Shown: positions 20,992 to 29,848, numbered from the stretch's first letter. The stretch: 64,000 bases of DNA from Robiginitomaculum sp. (GCA_002733605.1 NVWK01000006.1:157263-221262), one strand, 5' to 3'. Program-made: numbers and translations. Notes: a model not told the origin generated them from the sequence alone.

Positions 20992-21819
20992 ATGAAATCT
21001 GTCACAACTTTATTGATCGCGGCCGCATCTGCCAGCCTGTTATTTGGTGTCTTTGGCATGAGCGAGACAGCGGCGAAAACGCCAGAAAGTACAGATGCGC
21101 AAGCCTCTGTGATGCGCACGGTTTTATCTGGTGATTGGCGCACAGAACAGGCCGTTCGTGATGTATTTCGCCATCCAGAAGCGACACTGGCATTCTTTGG
21201 TTTAGCCCCGGGGCTAAATGTTGTCGAGATCGCACCCGGTGGCGCGGGTTGGTATACGAATATTTTAGCGCCGTATAGCAAGGCCACTGGCGGGACGTTT
21301 ACGGCTGCGGATGTGAGCGACCGGTTTAAGAAAACCTTTGGCGATACACAGATATACGGAAAAGTTCACACTGCTGATTTTGGCGGAGAATCAGAACCGT
21401 TTGCAACAGCTAGCGCCGATTTGGTTCTGACGTTTAGAAGTGTCCATGGCTGGATTGGTCGTGGTTATGACGAGAAGGCTTTCGCAGATTTTTATACGGC
21501 TCTTAAACCGGGAGGCATTTTAGGGGTTGTCGAGCATCGTTTACCGGAGTCTGTTGGCAAGGATATGCAAGGCGGATATGTGACGGTTAGCCATGTGAAG
21601 GCGCTTGCCAAAGCTGCCGGTTTCGAGTTTGTCGGGGCGAGCGAAATTAATGCGAACGAAAAAGATACGGCAGATCATCCGTTCGGGGTGTGGACATTGC
21701 CGCCAACCAGTCGTTCGGCGAACAGGGGCCAAGAGACGGCCGCAGATTTTGACGCGGCTAAATATAAGGCGATTGGCGAATCGGACCGGTTTACTTTGAA
21801 ATTCCGTAAACCGGAATAA
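20992..21819 (+). CDS. exported methyltransferase-like protein (tandem paralogue)
   Basis: 275-aa paralogue of the gene 125 nt upstream: VVEIAPGGAGWYTNILAPY, ADFYTALKPGGILGVVEHRLPES and DHPFGVWTLPPTSRSANRG are nearly identical. It differs in having a plain signal peptide (TLLIAAASASLLFGVFG, no lipobox Cys), so the two copies seem destined for different places (periplasm versus lipid-anchored). Clear tandem duplication with C-termini both ending KFRKPE. Confidence 0.75.
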   Translation: MKSVTTLLIAAASASLLFGVFGMSETAAKTPESTDAQASVMRTVLSGDWRTEQAVRDVFRHPEATLAFFGLAPGLNVVEIAPGGAGWYTNILAPYSKATGGTFTAADVSDRFKKTFGDTQIYGKVHTADFGGESEPFATASADLVLTFRSVHGWIGRGYDEKAFADFYTALKPGGILGVVEHRLPESVGKDMQGGYVTVSHVKALAKAAGFEFVGASEINANEKDTADHPFGVWTLPPTSRSANRGQETAADFDAAKYKAIGESDRFTLKFRKPE

Positions 21820-21928
21820 ACTGGAAAAATTTGCCCGTATCCACGGATGATTTACGCGGGTTAGGGCTGGATTTTTATGGACACATCCCCCATATATATA
21901 CAACAATGTGCATATTAAGGAGAACCAC

Positions 21929-22222
21929 ATGACTAATGAAGAGATTATTGCCAAAATGCAAGACGCTGTTACTGCGGCGGGCGGTTTGGATAAATCCGTA
22001 AAATTCGATTTTGGCGATGACGGCTTTGTACACGCTGCGGGCACTGAAGTTTCCGGCGAAGATGCGGATGCAGATTGTACGATTAGCGTGACCAAAGATG
22101 ATTTTATTGCTTTGGCGTCCGGTGATCTTGACCCAATGATGGCCTTCATGTCCGGCAAACTAAAAGTAGCTGGCGACATGTCTGTGGCTATGGGGTTGCA
22201 AAAACTTTTCAGCTCTATGTAG
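21929..22222 (+). CDS. SCP2 sterol-carrier domain protein
   Basis: 97-aa single-domain protein of the SCP2 family, which binds hydrophobic ligands such as fatty acyl chains. The core VKFDFGDDGFVHAAGTEV, DCTISVTKDDFIALASGDLD and FMSGKLKVAGDMSVAMGL is diagnostic. The ATG at 21929 follows AAGGAG; an ATG-less extension upstream is not needed. It precedes the alpha/beta hydrolase by 51 nt and may be co-transcribed. Confidence 0.85.
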   Translation: MTNEEIIAKMQDAVTAAGGLDKSVKFDFGDDGFVHAAGTEVSGEDADADCTISVTKDDFIALASGDLDPMMAFMSGKLKVAGDMSVAMGLQKLFSSM

Positions 22223-22273
22223 TTTTATTTGGCCGGGTGAGAATGAATCGGGCCATATAATCTTTATGACGTT

Positions 22274-23221
22274 ATGAAAAACGAAATTACACCGGGCGAT
22301 GTGATCCGTCTCGAGGGCTTGGACTTACCGCCCGGTGCAACATTCCACTATGTTCAAAACGGGGATGTCCGGTTGCGTGTAATGACGGTTCCGGCGGCAC
22401 GTGCGGATGCACGCGGCAGTATCATTTTCCAGCCCGGACGCACCGAATTTATCGAAAAATACTTTGAAATGGCGCAAGATTTGACGGCGCGTGGATTTGC
22501 CGTGCTGATTTTGGATCCGCGTGGGCAGGGATTGTCGTCGCGTTTGTTAGAGGATCCGATGAAATCCTATGTTGAGGATTATGAGGATTATTGCGACGAT
22601 CTGGCGTTTGTGACCCAGGCTTTCAAAAATGATTTGCCACGTCCCCATATTGTGATGGGCCATTCCATGGGGGGAACGATCGGGTTACAGACAATTTTGA
22701 CCGGACGGCTTAATCCGGCTGCGTGTGTGTTTACGGCGCCGATGCTTGAATTGCAGGACTTGGAAACGCCGTTTATGCGCCTGCTTGTGAAAGGGCTAAC
22801 ATGGGCGGGGCTGGGGCAACGTAATTTGCCATTTCAGGCCCAACGGGCCGGTTTGCCGGTTCCTTTTCGAACCAATAAACTGACCTCGGATCCAAACCGT
22901 TATCAGCTCTGGGCGACATATTTCGAGAACCATAAACGGCTGCGGGTCGGCGCGCCGACTTTTGGCTGGATCAGTGCCTCGTTAAGGGCGATGAAATTTG
23001 TCAATGAAAATGCCAGACATTTAAATATCCCAACCCTGATCATTGCTTGCGGGGCAGACCCGATTGTGAAGCCGGTTTCGAACCATGAGTTTGCAAAAGC
23101 GGCCCACGCAGATTTTTTTAATGTGGCAGGCGCTTTGCACGAAATTTTTATGGAACGGGATGAATACCGGGATCAGTTCTGGGATGCATTTGATGCGTTT
23201 TTGGAAAAAAATGCACTGTAA
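22274..23221 (+). CDS. alpha/beta hydrolase, lysophospholipase-like (S33)
   Basis: 315-aa hydrolase with the nucleophile elbow GHSMGG at about residue 132, the oxyanion-side FQPGRTEFIEKYFEMA, DPRGQGLSSR, and a late acid (IACGADPIV) and His (GALHEIFMERDEYR). This pattern is that of PldB-like lysophospholipases/monoacylglycerol lipases. No signal peptide, so a cytoplasmic enzyme. Substrate is inferred only. Confidence 0.8.
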   Translation: MKNEITPGDVIRLEGLDLPPGATFHYVQNGDVRLRVMTVPAARADARGSIIFQPGRTEFIEKYFEMAQDLTARGFAVLILDPRGQGLSSRLLEDPMKSYVEDYEDYCDDLAFVTQAFKNDLPRPHIVMGHSMGGTIGLQTILTGRLNPAACVFTAPMLELQDLETPFMRLLVKGLTWAGLGQRNLPFQAQRAGLPVPFRTNKLTSDPNRYQLWATYFENHKRLRVGAPTFGWISASLRAMKFVNENARHLNIPTLIIACGADPIVKPVSNHEFAKAAHADFFNVAGALHEIFMERDEYRDQFWDAFDAFLEKNAL

Positions 23222-23259
23222 GAATGCACTGTAGATGCAACTGTAGAGATATAACCGTA

Positions 23260-24102
23260 TTAGTCCAAAACCCGTTTTAGATATGGGTAGACCTGATCGA
23301 GTAAATCAGGGTCCCCTGCGCAGGCAACGGTTCCGTTTTCGAAATGAGTATCGCCGTGCCAACTTGTGATTTTACCGCCAGCACCTTCAAGGACAGGCAC
23401 AAGCGCCAGAATATCAAACGGTTTCATGCTGGCCTCGAGGATCATATCCATGCGACCGGACGCGACTAATGCATATCCGTAAGCATCCAGGCCAAGGCGC
23501 GAGAACCGCGCGGTGCGCCGGATCATTTCATAGGCGGCCTTTTGCCCTAAAGAAAACATGGCCATGGGTTCTGTACAGCCGATGATTGCGTCGTTGATAC
23601 GGGCGCATTTTCTGGTTTTTAAGGGGGTGCTTCCCTCCGCAGTTTCTTTCCATGCCTTGCCAGTATTGCCAATATAGCGCTCGTTAAGTGCAGGGATGTC
23701 GATAATGCCAATGAGGGGTTTTTCATTATAACATACGGCGATTAGTGTGCTCCATACGGGCACACCTGCAACAAAGCCGCGGGTGCCGTCTATGGGGTCA
23801 AGGCACCAGCTCCACCCATTTCGAGAAGGTTTGTCGGCCAGTTCCTCACCCACGATACCGTCTTGGGGGAAAGCGATTTCAATACCTGCACGCAAACATT
23901 TTTCTGCTGCGATATCCGCCTCTGTGACAGGGTCAAACTCGGTGCCGCCGGCTTTGTTTTCGGCGTGAATATCAGTGCGAAACGCGGGTAAAGTAATGGC
24001 CCGTGCGGCATCTGCGATTTCGCAGGCCGTCACGAGCCGTTGCTCAAGGTCGGTCGGTTTTACACCGGTTGGGAGTTTAGTATCTGGTGTGTCCATGGGC
24101 AT
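23260..24102 (-). CDS. hisN: inositol-monophosphatase family, histidinol-phosphatase (HisN-like)
   Basis: 280-aa Mg-dependent phosphatase. Metal and catalytic motifs are DPVTEADIAAE, GEELADKP and WCLDPIDGTRGF; KPFDILALVPVLEGAGG closes the site. The family alternative is inositol-1-phosphatase or 3',5'-bisphosphate nucleotidase; HisN of the alphaproteobacterial histidine pathway is preferred from the GTRGFVAG loop. A second ATG at 24096 is an equal start candidate. It follows the XRE gene by 26 nt on the same strand. Confidence 0.75.
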   Translation of the reverse strand: MPMDTPDTKLPTGVKPTDLEQRLVTACEIADAARAITLPAFRTDIHAENKAGGTEFDPVTEADIAAEKCLRAGIEIAFPQDGIVGEELADKPSRNGWSWCLDPIDGTRGFVAGVPVWSTLIAVCYNEKPLIGIIDIPALNERYIGNTGKAWKETAEGSTPLKTRKCARINDAIIGCTEPMAMFSLGQKAAYEMIRRTARFSRLGLDAYGYALVASGRMDMILEASMKPFDILALVPVLEGAGGKITSWHGDTHFENGTVACAGDPDLLDQVYPYLKRVLD

Positions 24103-24128
24103 GGCTTAACATGCCCATTTCCAAAAAC

Positions 24129-24524
24129 CTAGACCGACATTTGTAGTTTCGATGCTGATTCAAGCGATTTTGCCAAATCAAGTAAATGTTTGCGCGGCGT
24201 CTCACCCATAGAGTAATAGGCCCGTACCAAATCCATGGTTTCTTTCTTGGAAAGAATATCCGGTGCCAGCACATTCAACTTGGGTGTGCCGGTCAATGGG
24301 TCGTGCTCGGACAGACCTTCGTAAAAGTGTTGAACGGGCACGCTCAGCGCTTCGGACAATTCGAACAAGCGGCTGGCGCTGACCCGGTTGGCTCCACATT
24401 CGTATTTTTGAATTTGTTGAAAGCGAATGCCGACTTGCTCTGCCAGAGCTTGCTGGGTCAGGCCAAGTAAACGGCGGCGGCGGCGTAGGCGTTTGCCTAC
24501 ATAAAGATCAATATCACTGGTCAT
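24129..24524 (-). CDS. XRE-family transcriptional regulator (PraR-like)
   Basis: 131-aa DNA-binding protein: a Cro/C1 helix-turn-helix near residues 10-65 (GKRLRRRRRLLGLTQQALAE, FQQIQKYECGANRVSASRLF) and a C-terminal tail LVRAYYSMGETPRKHLLDLA. This architecture is the widespread alphaproteobacterial group that includes rhizobial PraR. Possibly an operon with hisN behind it; targets unknown. Confidence 0.8.
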   Translation of the reverse strand: MTSDIDLYVGKRLRRRRRLLGLTQQALAEQVGIRFQQIQKYECGANRVSASRLFELSEALSVPVQHFYEGLSEHDPLTGTPKLNVLAPDILSKKETMDLVRAYYSMGETPRKHLLDLAKSLESASKLQMSV

Positions 24525-24919
24525 AGTATTCCTCTTGTTTCGTGCCCTATTCGGAAGACATGTTTTGTGAATAAATTTTATTACGAGAATGTAGAAAATT
24601 TAATTCACTCGCTTGAAAGGAGAGCAAGAGCCGTGCCAACTCTTAAGGAGGGTATTCGCCTTAAAAGGGAAGTTACAGAGCGGGTTTGGCCCGTTTTGGC
24701 CTGTTTTTGGTGCTGATTTCTTGAAAAGTGTATCAATTTGGCACGTAGGAGGGGAATTTAGAGGGGGAATTCGGAGAATGTTTTCCGGCATTTATATTAC
24801 AGATTGCCCATACGGGTTGAAAAACCAAAAAAACGCTCCATATACAAGATGTACCTGTTAGGTACACTCCCCCTCAAACTGGGCCGTACATTGTACGGCC
24901 CTAATTTTTTTATGTCGGG
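24525..24919 (+). ncRNA. non-coding gap with plus-strand terminator; candidate small RNA
   Basis: No convincing protein gene lies in this 395-nt gap. At 24881-24901 GGGCCGTAC-att-GTACGGCCC is a perfect 9-bp stem followed by TAATTTTTTT, a strong terminator that works only for plus-strand transcription. As the flanking genes are both on the minus strand, it must end some other plus-strand transcript, most simply a small RNA starting between about 24600 and 24800. A small GTACC/GGTAC hairpin lies just upstream at 24851-24865. The RNA class is not recognised. Confidence 0.35.
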
Positions 24920-25855
24920 CTATTGCGCGGCAATAGGTGTTGTTTGCAGGGTTTTGGCCAAATGTGTGATCGCCAATTGCATATCTTCACATATTTTTGC
25001 CATGTCAGCATGAGGCTCGAGCGTAAGGGGATTTAAGTATAAATCTTTGTTGATCTCTATTTGTATGGCTTCTACGGCCATATCGGGTTGCCCATAATGG
25101 GCTGTGACGAACCCACCTGCATAAGGAATGTTACGGATCACAGCATATCCGAGTGATTGTAATTTGGTTTGCAATATATGTATGGTGTCCGGGTGGCAGG
25201 TTTTGCCGAATTGATCGCCAAGGATAATGTCGGCACGTTTTTGCCCGGTTGCGAGCAGGCCCGGCATGGAATGGCAATCCAGCAGGACGGCATTGCCTAT
25301 TTTGGCCTTTGTCGTTTCTATGCAGGTGGTCAGGGCGGCATGGTAGGGGTGATAGAGTGCGTCTAGCCTTGCCTGAATATGCTTTGCCAGTAGCGGATGC
25401 TTATAAATGTTCAAATTTTGGGCAATGCGCGTCGGGATCACCCCTAATCCGGCTTTGGCACGGGGGCTGATCTCGTGAGGCGGGGGTGATATGCTTTCCG
25501 GGGGCCATTCAGTGGCGCTCCTGTTGACATCTACGTAACAGCGCGGAAACAGGGCTTGTAAGAACGGAATGCCCAACTTGGTCAGCGGATGAAATATGTG
25601 GTCGACATAACTGTCTTCTGATAATCTCAATTCAGTTTGCGACAATGATGTTTGGTCAAGAAAACCACGTGGATAGAGCCTCCCTGAATGGGGAGAGGCG
25701 AGGATGAGCGGTGTTTCAATGGTTTTGGGTAGGGTGAGCGCATAGGCGGGTGAAAACGCGCGCAGGGCGTGTTCTTCCGCTTTATCAATCTTCAAGGCAT
25801 GTTTATTTCCAGTTGAACCATTTGCCCGATTTTTTTGGTTGTTAAGTTTCCACAT
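24920..25855 (-). CDS. N-formylglutamate amidohydrolase family protein
   Basis: 311-aa hydrolase of the FGase family (PF05013), which releases formate from N-formylglutamate or related formylated acids. Signature residues are ILASPHSGRLYP, the ED pair in LSEDSYVDHIF, VDVNRSATEWPPE and LLDCHSMPG. The start after AAGGAAATGTTTC is supported. Its divergent neighbour cpdR is a recurring partner in alphaproteobacteria, as I recall. Confidence 0.85.
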   Translation of the reverse strand: MWKLNNQKNRANGSTGNKHALKIDKAEEHALRAFSPAYALTLPKTIETPLILASPHSGRLYPRGFLDQTSLSQTELRLSEDSYVDHIFHPLTKLGIPFLQALFPRCYVDVNRSATEWPPESISPPPHEISPRAKAGLGVIPTRIAQNLNIYKHPLLAKHIQARLDALYHPYHAALTTCIETTKAKIGNAVLLDCHSMPGLLATGQKRADIILGDQFGKTCHPDTIHILQTKLQSLGYAVIRNIPYAGGFVTAHYGQPDMAVEAIQIEINKDLYLNPLTLEPHADMAKICEDMQLAITHLAKTLQTTPIAAQ

Positions 25856-26006
25856 GAAACATTTCCTTAAGGCTCATACATTAGTACACATCTTGGAAAG
25901 CGTTACGGGTTGGCCGGATTCCTGCAACTCATAGCTTTTTACTGGTTTATGTTCCATAATAGACCAAATTGGGTATAAAAGACAAAAGAATTTAAGAGGG
26001 ATGATT

Positions 26007-26369
26007 ATGGCTACCATACTTTACGCAGAAGATGACGAGTCCATGCGCAAGTTTTTCGAGAAAGCGCTGGAAAAAGCTGGGCATCATGTGATTGCATGCT
26101 CAGACGGAGAGCGGGCTTTGCGCGCGTTGAAATTTGCCGATGGTGCCTTTGATTTGCTCCTGACCGATATTATGATGCCGGGGCTGGATGGGGTTGAGTT
26201 GGCCAAACAGGCGGAAATTCTGTCTCCGGGCATCAAGATCATGTTCATTACAGGGTTTTCTGCAGTGGCAAAACAGGACCCGGCTACATCTACTTCCGCA
26301 AAAGTCCTGTCTAAACCGGTACATTTGCGTCAACTTGTCGAGGAAGTTGACAAGTTAATCGCTGCATAA
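26007..26369 (+). CDS. cpdR: CpdR-like single-domain response regulator
   Basis: 120-aa stand-alone receiver that in Caulobacter and rhizobia steers ClpXP proteolysis of cell-cycle proteins such as CtrA. Acidic YAEDDE, phospho-Asp in LLLTDIMMPGLDGVELAK, IKIMFITGFSAVA and Lys in VLSKPVHLRQLV match CpdR closely, including the C-terminal LIAA end. The ATG at 26007 is chosen because AAGAGGG is 6 nt upstream; the ATG at 26001 abuts that site. Confidence 0.9.
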   Translation: MATILYAEDDESMRKFFEKALEKAGHHVIACSDGERALRALKFADGAFDLLLTDIMMPGLDGVELAKQAEILSPGIKIMFITGFSAVAKQDPATSTSAKVLSKPVHLRQLVEEVDKLIAA

Positions 26370-26477
26370 TTTAGCGTCCTCATACGCTATTTTCTATTGC
26401 CCTTACAGGGTCAGTCGCGTATATCCCCCTTTCGCATCTAAGCCTTCATGGCCTGTTGTGCGTATACATAATGGCAC

Positions 26478-26552
26478 GGACGATTAGCTCAGTGGGAGAG
26501 CACTACATTGACATTGTAGGGGTCGCTGGTTCAATCCCAGTATCGTCCACCA
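26478..26552 (+). tRNA. tRNA-Val (GAC), insertion target
   Basis: 75 nt with encoded CCA. Acceptor stem GGACGAT/ATCGTCC, anticodon stem CTACA/TGTAG with loop TTGACAT (anticodon GAC). Its last 10 bases form the left end repeat of the mobile element and its 3' part doubles as antisense coding sequence for the recombinase C-terminus. The tRNA remains intact after insertion. Confidence 0.95.
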
Positions 26553-28122
26553 TCTTGGCTTTATTCATATTCTTCTCCTGTATATTTCTGCTAAGTCTTT
26601 GAATTACTTGAAAAGGCAGGCTTAAATCAGGGGTTCTATAGCCTGAATTTCGGCAGTAGCTGAGACGCCCTCCAAAGGCCATTTTGACCAAGCCGCGCTT
26701 GTGCGAAACCTCATGCGATTCCCACAATAACAAGGGGTTAGCGATCATACGAAGGGCGGTTCTATAAGCATTTTCAAAATCGGGGAGTTTTACCCCATTG
26801 CTATCGCTTATTTCGTCAATTTGCTCTTGAGCCACGAGTTTTTGTGCTTCTAGTTTTACCAGTTCAGCTTCATAAGCGCCTATAAGGGTTGGCTGTGTCG
26901 TTTTGATGATACGGTCAACAAGATTGTCTATTTTCTTCTCTAGGCCATTCAGGGAGTGAATAGCCGCGACATGGCGTTGTTTAAATGATGAGACATGTTT
27001 CTCCCAAACATCTTTGAACATCACCCTGACAAGTTCTAACAGTTCAGGTGCAGGTCGCAGGGTTTTTACCAACTCTACAAATTCACCTTGGATTTTTTCT
27101 TGTTTGATAGACTTACCGTAATGTTCACAAGATTTTGTGTGGCAGACATAGTAAGGATAATAGCGTGAGCGACCTTTACTGCGACCCGCTCGTAAGGGTT
27201 TGTCACAGCATGAACATGATATTAAACCCCGAAGAGGGAATGCAGGATTAATATCAAGGCGAACAGCTTGCTTCGGGACACCATCTAAATGATCTTGAAT
27301 TTTGAGGTAGGTCTTTAAACTGATAAGAGCTGCGTTCTGGGCTTTTATAAGCGGAATGCCCCAAGGCGCATACTCAATATAACCTGCGTAAATAGGTTGC
27401 GTCAGCATCGTCTTTACGCGGCTCTTGCCAATTTTCCCCGATGCTCCTGTTGGGAAAGCGGGATTGCTTTCCAAATACCTTTTTATTTCGCCTTGAGAGC
27501 CTAAGTACCCAGATGCAAATTTCTCAAGAACATCGGCAATAATACTGGCTACTGGTTCGTCCCGCACAAGTACCTTACCGCCCCGCCCCGATTTGTCCTT
27601 CGTGTATCTGAAACCTGTAGGCGCAGGAAATGTATAATATCCATTTTTGGTTCTGGCAATCTGGCGTGATAATACTCTTGCGGCATTATCTATACGCTCC
27701 TGTTCTTTCACAATGGCAGTAATTTTTTCAGGCATTTGACGTTTTGGATCATCAAAAAATTCCATTGAGGGCGAATATAGCTCACCTCCTGCGGCACGAA
27801 TTTCTTCTCGCAAGCTCATATGGGCGATATAGTTACGAGCAAGCCTCGATATGTCGTCAATGATAACAGCGTAATTTTCATCATGATGAGCGTTAAGAAA
27901 CTCAAGCATTTCCCCCATTTTTGGCCGCGCAGCATACTTACCTGACATGACATCTACAAACACGTCTACAACCAACATATTGTTGTAGCGTGCGTAATCT
28001 CTGCACGCGCTTTCTTGTGAGCGAGCGCCATCCCCTTTTATATTTTGCTTAGCGTCTGATATGCGTACATAAATAACCGCTTTACGTTTGGCTAATGTTT
28101 TTGGAACTAATGATGCTTCCAT
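26503..28122 (-). CDS. large serine recombinase (integrase of the element)
   Basis: 539 aa. Resolvase domain with nucleophile Ser22 in IYVRISDAKQ and DDISRLARN; a Recombinase domain (FPAPTGFRYTKDK); a zinc-ribbon (LISCSCCDKPL ... YYVCHTKSCEHYG); then a coiled coil. The ATG at 28122 sits 4 nt after the upstream stop. The last codons (MVDDTGIEPATPTMSM) are read from the antisense of tRNA-Val, i.e. host DNA. In the circular form the same frame would continue into the sequence at 51734-51618 and give a 34-residue different tail. Serine integrases in tRNA 3' ends are unusual, as tyrosine enzymes dominate there. Confidence 0.92.
   Translation of the reverse strand: MEASLVPKTLAKRKAVIYVRISDAKQNIKGDGARSQESACRDYARYNNMLVVDVFVDVMSGKYAARPKMGEMLEFLNAHHDENYAVIIDDISRLARNYIAHMSLREEIRAAGGELYSPSMEFFDDPKRQMPEKITAIVKEQERIDNAARVLSRQIARTKNGYYTFPAPTGFRYTKDKSGRGGKVLVRDEPVASIIADVLEKFASGYLGSQGEIKRYLESNPAFPTGASGKIGKSRVKTMLTQPIYAGYIEYAPWGIPLIKAQNAALISLKTYLKIQDHLDGVPKQAVRLDINPAFPLRGLISCSCCDKPLRAGRSKGRSRYYPYYVCHTKSCEHYGKSIKQEKIQGEFVELVKTLRPAPELLELVRVMFKDVWEKHVSSFKQRHVAAIHSLNGLEKKIDNLVDRIIKTTQPTLIGAYEAELVKLEAQKLVAQEQIDEISDSNGVKLPDFENAYRTALRMIANPLLLWESHEVSHKRGLVKMAFGGRLSYCRNSGYRTPDLSLPFQVIQRLSRNIQEKNMNKAKMVDDTGIEPATPTMSM
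26543..26553. repeat. attL core of the integrated element
   Basis: TCGTCCACCAT at the 3' end of tRNA-Val is repeated at 51724-51734. On the minus strand it reads ATGGTGGACGA; the flanking AAG here versus AAA at the right end extends the similarity. Confidence 0.7.
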
Positions 28123-28126
28123 GACC

Positions 28127-28561
28127 TTATCCTTTCTGCCGTGTAGAGCTATTATCCGTGGCGGCATGCTTAAATGTTATGTGTGGTTGAGGTGGTAAGT
28201 TTACCATAGAATCTATGTTTTGGGGTGCTGTATTCTTCTGACTACTCAAAGCCACCTGCACAGGATCAACGCCAAACTGGACTCCGATAACGGTTTCGCA
28301 AAGATTCCAAAGATAGTGGATAAGTTCGCGTCTATCACTTTCAGGTACTTGAGCAAAATCCTTATCCATCATTTCCAGATAAGTTTCGACATCACAGCCA
28401 TTGGGCGCAACATCAGTCTGCCCTAACAGCATAGGGAGTAAATCCTGCACATCAGGAAAGCTCTTTTGGGCTATGCCGTTTAAATCTGGCAGTGGCGGCG
28501 GTTCGGTTTTTGGTATGGTCATATTTCTATCACTTGCGGTGGGGATTATATCGGGGGGCAT
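28127..28561 (-). CDS. hypothetical protein of the transfer operon
   Basis: 144 aa, not recognised. Pro-rich ends (PPPLPDLNGIAQ near residue 22; PPQPHITFKHAA near 125) flank a helical acidic centre (VETYLEMMDKDFAQVPESDR, LWNLCETVIGVQFG). Its stop is 4 nt before the recombinase ATG and its AAAGGA end serves as the recombinase ribosome site, so the two are translationally linked. A 108-nt gap precedes it. A later ATG at 28522 is possible. Confidence 0.6.
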   Translation of the reverse strand: MPPDIIPTASDRNMTIPKTEPPPLPDLNGIAQKSFPDVQDLLPMLLGQTDVAPNGCDVETYLEMMDKDFAQVPESDRRELIHYLWNLCETVIGVQFGVDPVQVALSSQKNTAPQNIDSMVNLPPQPHITFKHAATDNSSTRQKG

Positions 28562-28669
28562 ATGTTCACCTGTTCCTTATTGTTATCGTTGTTTCACATC
28601 TCCATATTGAAGAACAAAATAGGAATATGATCCTATATTTTCCGTTTCGGCTATGTTTTGTTTTTGTGG

Positions 28670-29098
28670 TTACTGCTGTATGTCGGGGGTATTTTGGCGC
28701 ACGGTATTGTCTAAGCCATTACCTTGTTGTGGCGCAGGCGCAGGGATATTCGCCAAGGCCGCGTCACGCTGTGCACTTAGACCCTGCGCGAGTGACTGTT
28801 GCGCTTGCGGCTGTCCTTGTGCTTGTGTGCGCTGTATTTCCGCATTGCGTTCAGTCACCATACCAATGATACGCTTGGCTTCTGTGCTCAGATAAAATAA
28901 TTTGTCGAGATCACTTGCACGTAGAGTTGAACCCTCCAAAGTATATCCTGTGGCTTTATCCGTATAGGTACGCCCAAACGTCACATTATAAAACGGACGA
29001 CCTTCTTTGGAAAAATTTTCCCAAATTTTGAGGCTTACTGCTCCATCACGAATAGTGTGAATCGGGGCTTTCTTTTTAGGTTGGTTTTGGGTGCTCAT
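28670..29098 (-). CDS. hypothetical protein with conserved N-domain and Gln/Ala-rich tail
   Basis: 142 aa. The N-terminal half (GAVSLKIWENFSKEGRPFYN, VTFGRTYTDKATGYTLEG) looks like a small beta-rich domain common on alphaproteobacterial mobile elements, function unknown. The tail is low-complexity (QAQGQPQAQQSLAQ) and carries ALANIPAPAP, a motif repeated in the neighbouring gene as AMANIPAPIQ. It lies 31 nt after that gene in the same operon. Confidence 0.6.
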   Translation of the reverse strand: MSTQNQPKKKAPIHTIRDGAVSLKIWENFSKEGRPFYNVTFGRTYTDKATGYTLEGSTLRASDLDKLFYLSTEAKRIIGMVTERNAEIQRTQAQGQPQAQQSLAQGLSAQRDAALANIPAPAPQQGNGLDNTVRQNTPDIQQ

Positions 29099-29129
29099 TT
29101 TCTTATCTCCTTGAGCTAGTGTTTACCGC

Positions 29130-29597
29130 CTACAGTGACGGGCTTTGATTGGGTTGCTGTTTTGGTGCGGTTTGTTCAGGCGCATTTTGATCTGCTACGT
29201 TTTGTATTGGTGCAGGGATATTTGCCATGGCCTTGGCGTGTTGATCTTTTAGCCATGAAGTTGTGTCGGAAACTTGCTCTTTCGGTTTTGACACAGGGGC
29301 AGGTTTGTCCGTTCGCCGCCGTCTACCATGCTGCACCGTAGGATTGTCGTTAGCGCGTTTATTATGACCGCCGTCACTTTCTTGAGCGCCCCGCCGTTCT
29401 GTTTCTGACATTTCACGATCAGCTAATTGCTTTTTAACAAGCGGGTCGCGGCTTTTATCAAACTGTTGGTGAACTCTTGGCAACGCTGCATAGGCTTGCG
29501 CTGCCAACCAATTGCCGTTCACTGTACTTGCATGAGAGGTAGCAGAGCCGCGACCACCTGCGGTAATCGTATGCACAATATGGGGCTTGTCTGTCAT
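29130..29597 (-). CDS. hypothetical protein, ANIPAP motif
   Basis: 155 aa, not recognised; basic and probably largely disordered in the middle (NPTVQHGRRRRTDKPAPVSK). Near the end it has AMANIPAPIQNV, matching ALANIPAP of the next gene. Its ATG overlaps the stop of the upstream gene by 4 nt (ATGA), so it belongs to the transfer operon. Confidence 0.55.
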   Translation of the reverse strand: MTDKPHIVHTITAGGRGSATSHASTVNGNWLAAQAYAALPRVHQQFDKSRDPLVKKQLADREMSETERRGAQESDGGHNKRANDNPTVQHGRRRRTDKPAPVSKPKEQVSDTTSWLKDQHAKAMANIPAPIQNVADQNAPEQTAPKQQPNQSPSL

Positions 29598-29848
29598 GAT
29601 TGCCCCCGATGTGAGCGCGTATCAATGATGGTGATAAGAGGGCATGTAAGTGCATCATGCTCGATAATGCCGCGTGTACCGATATAGCTACATTCACTAT
29701 AAGAGATGGCATATGGAATACGAGCGTGTGGGCTAATGGGCGAGATAACACACAGTGCGATAAGGATTAAAACCCAATTATTTAAAACGAATACTGCCCA
29801 ACGACACATGCTCGCGGCATTGTGATATATAATTTTTAGTCTTGGCAT
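29594..29848 (-). CDS. small membrane protein next to the coupling protein
   Basis: 84 aa. One hydrophobic helix at about residues 15-38 (CRWAVFVLNNWVLILIALCV) followed by a probably periplasmic part with Cys residues (SECSYIG, ALTCPLI). It overlaps the coupling-protein stop by 13 nt and the next gene by 4 nt, so position alone supports it as a transfer-operon gene. Not recognised as a known pilus or channel subunit. Confidence 0.5.
   Translation of the reverse strand: MPRLKIIYHNAASMCRWAVFVLNNWVLILIALCVISPISPHARIPYAISYSECSYIGTRGIIEHDALTCPLITIIDTRSHRGQS

Noticed and set aside
26503..26553. DDTGIEPATPTMS as a conserved C-terminal domain of the recombinase
   Set aside because: It is simply the antisense of tRNA-Val; its apparent conservation in databases comes from tRNA genes.
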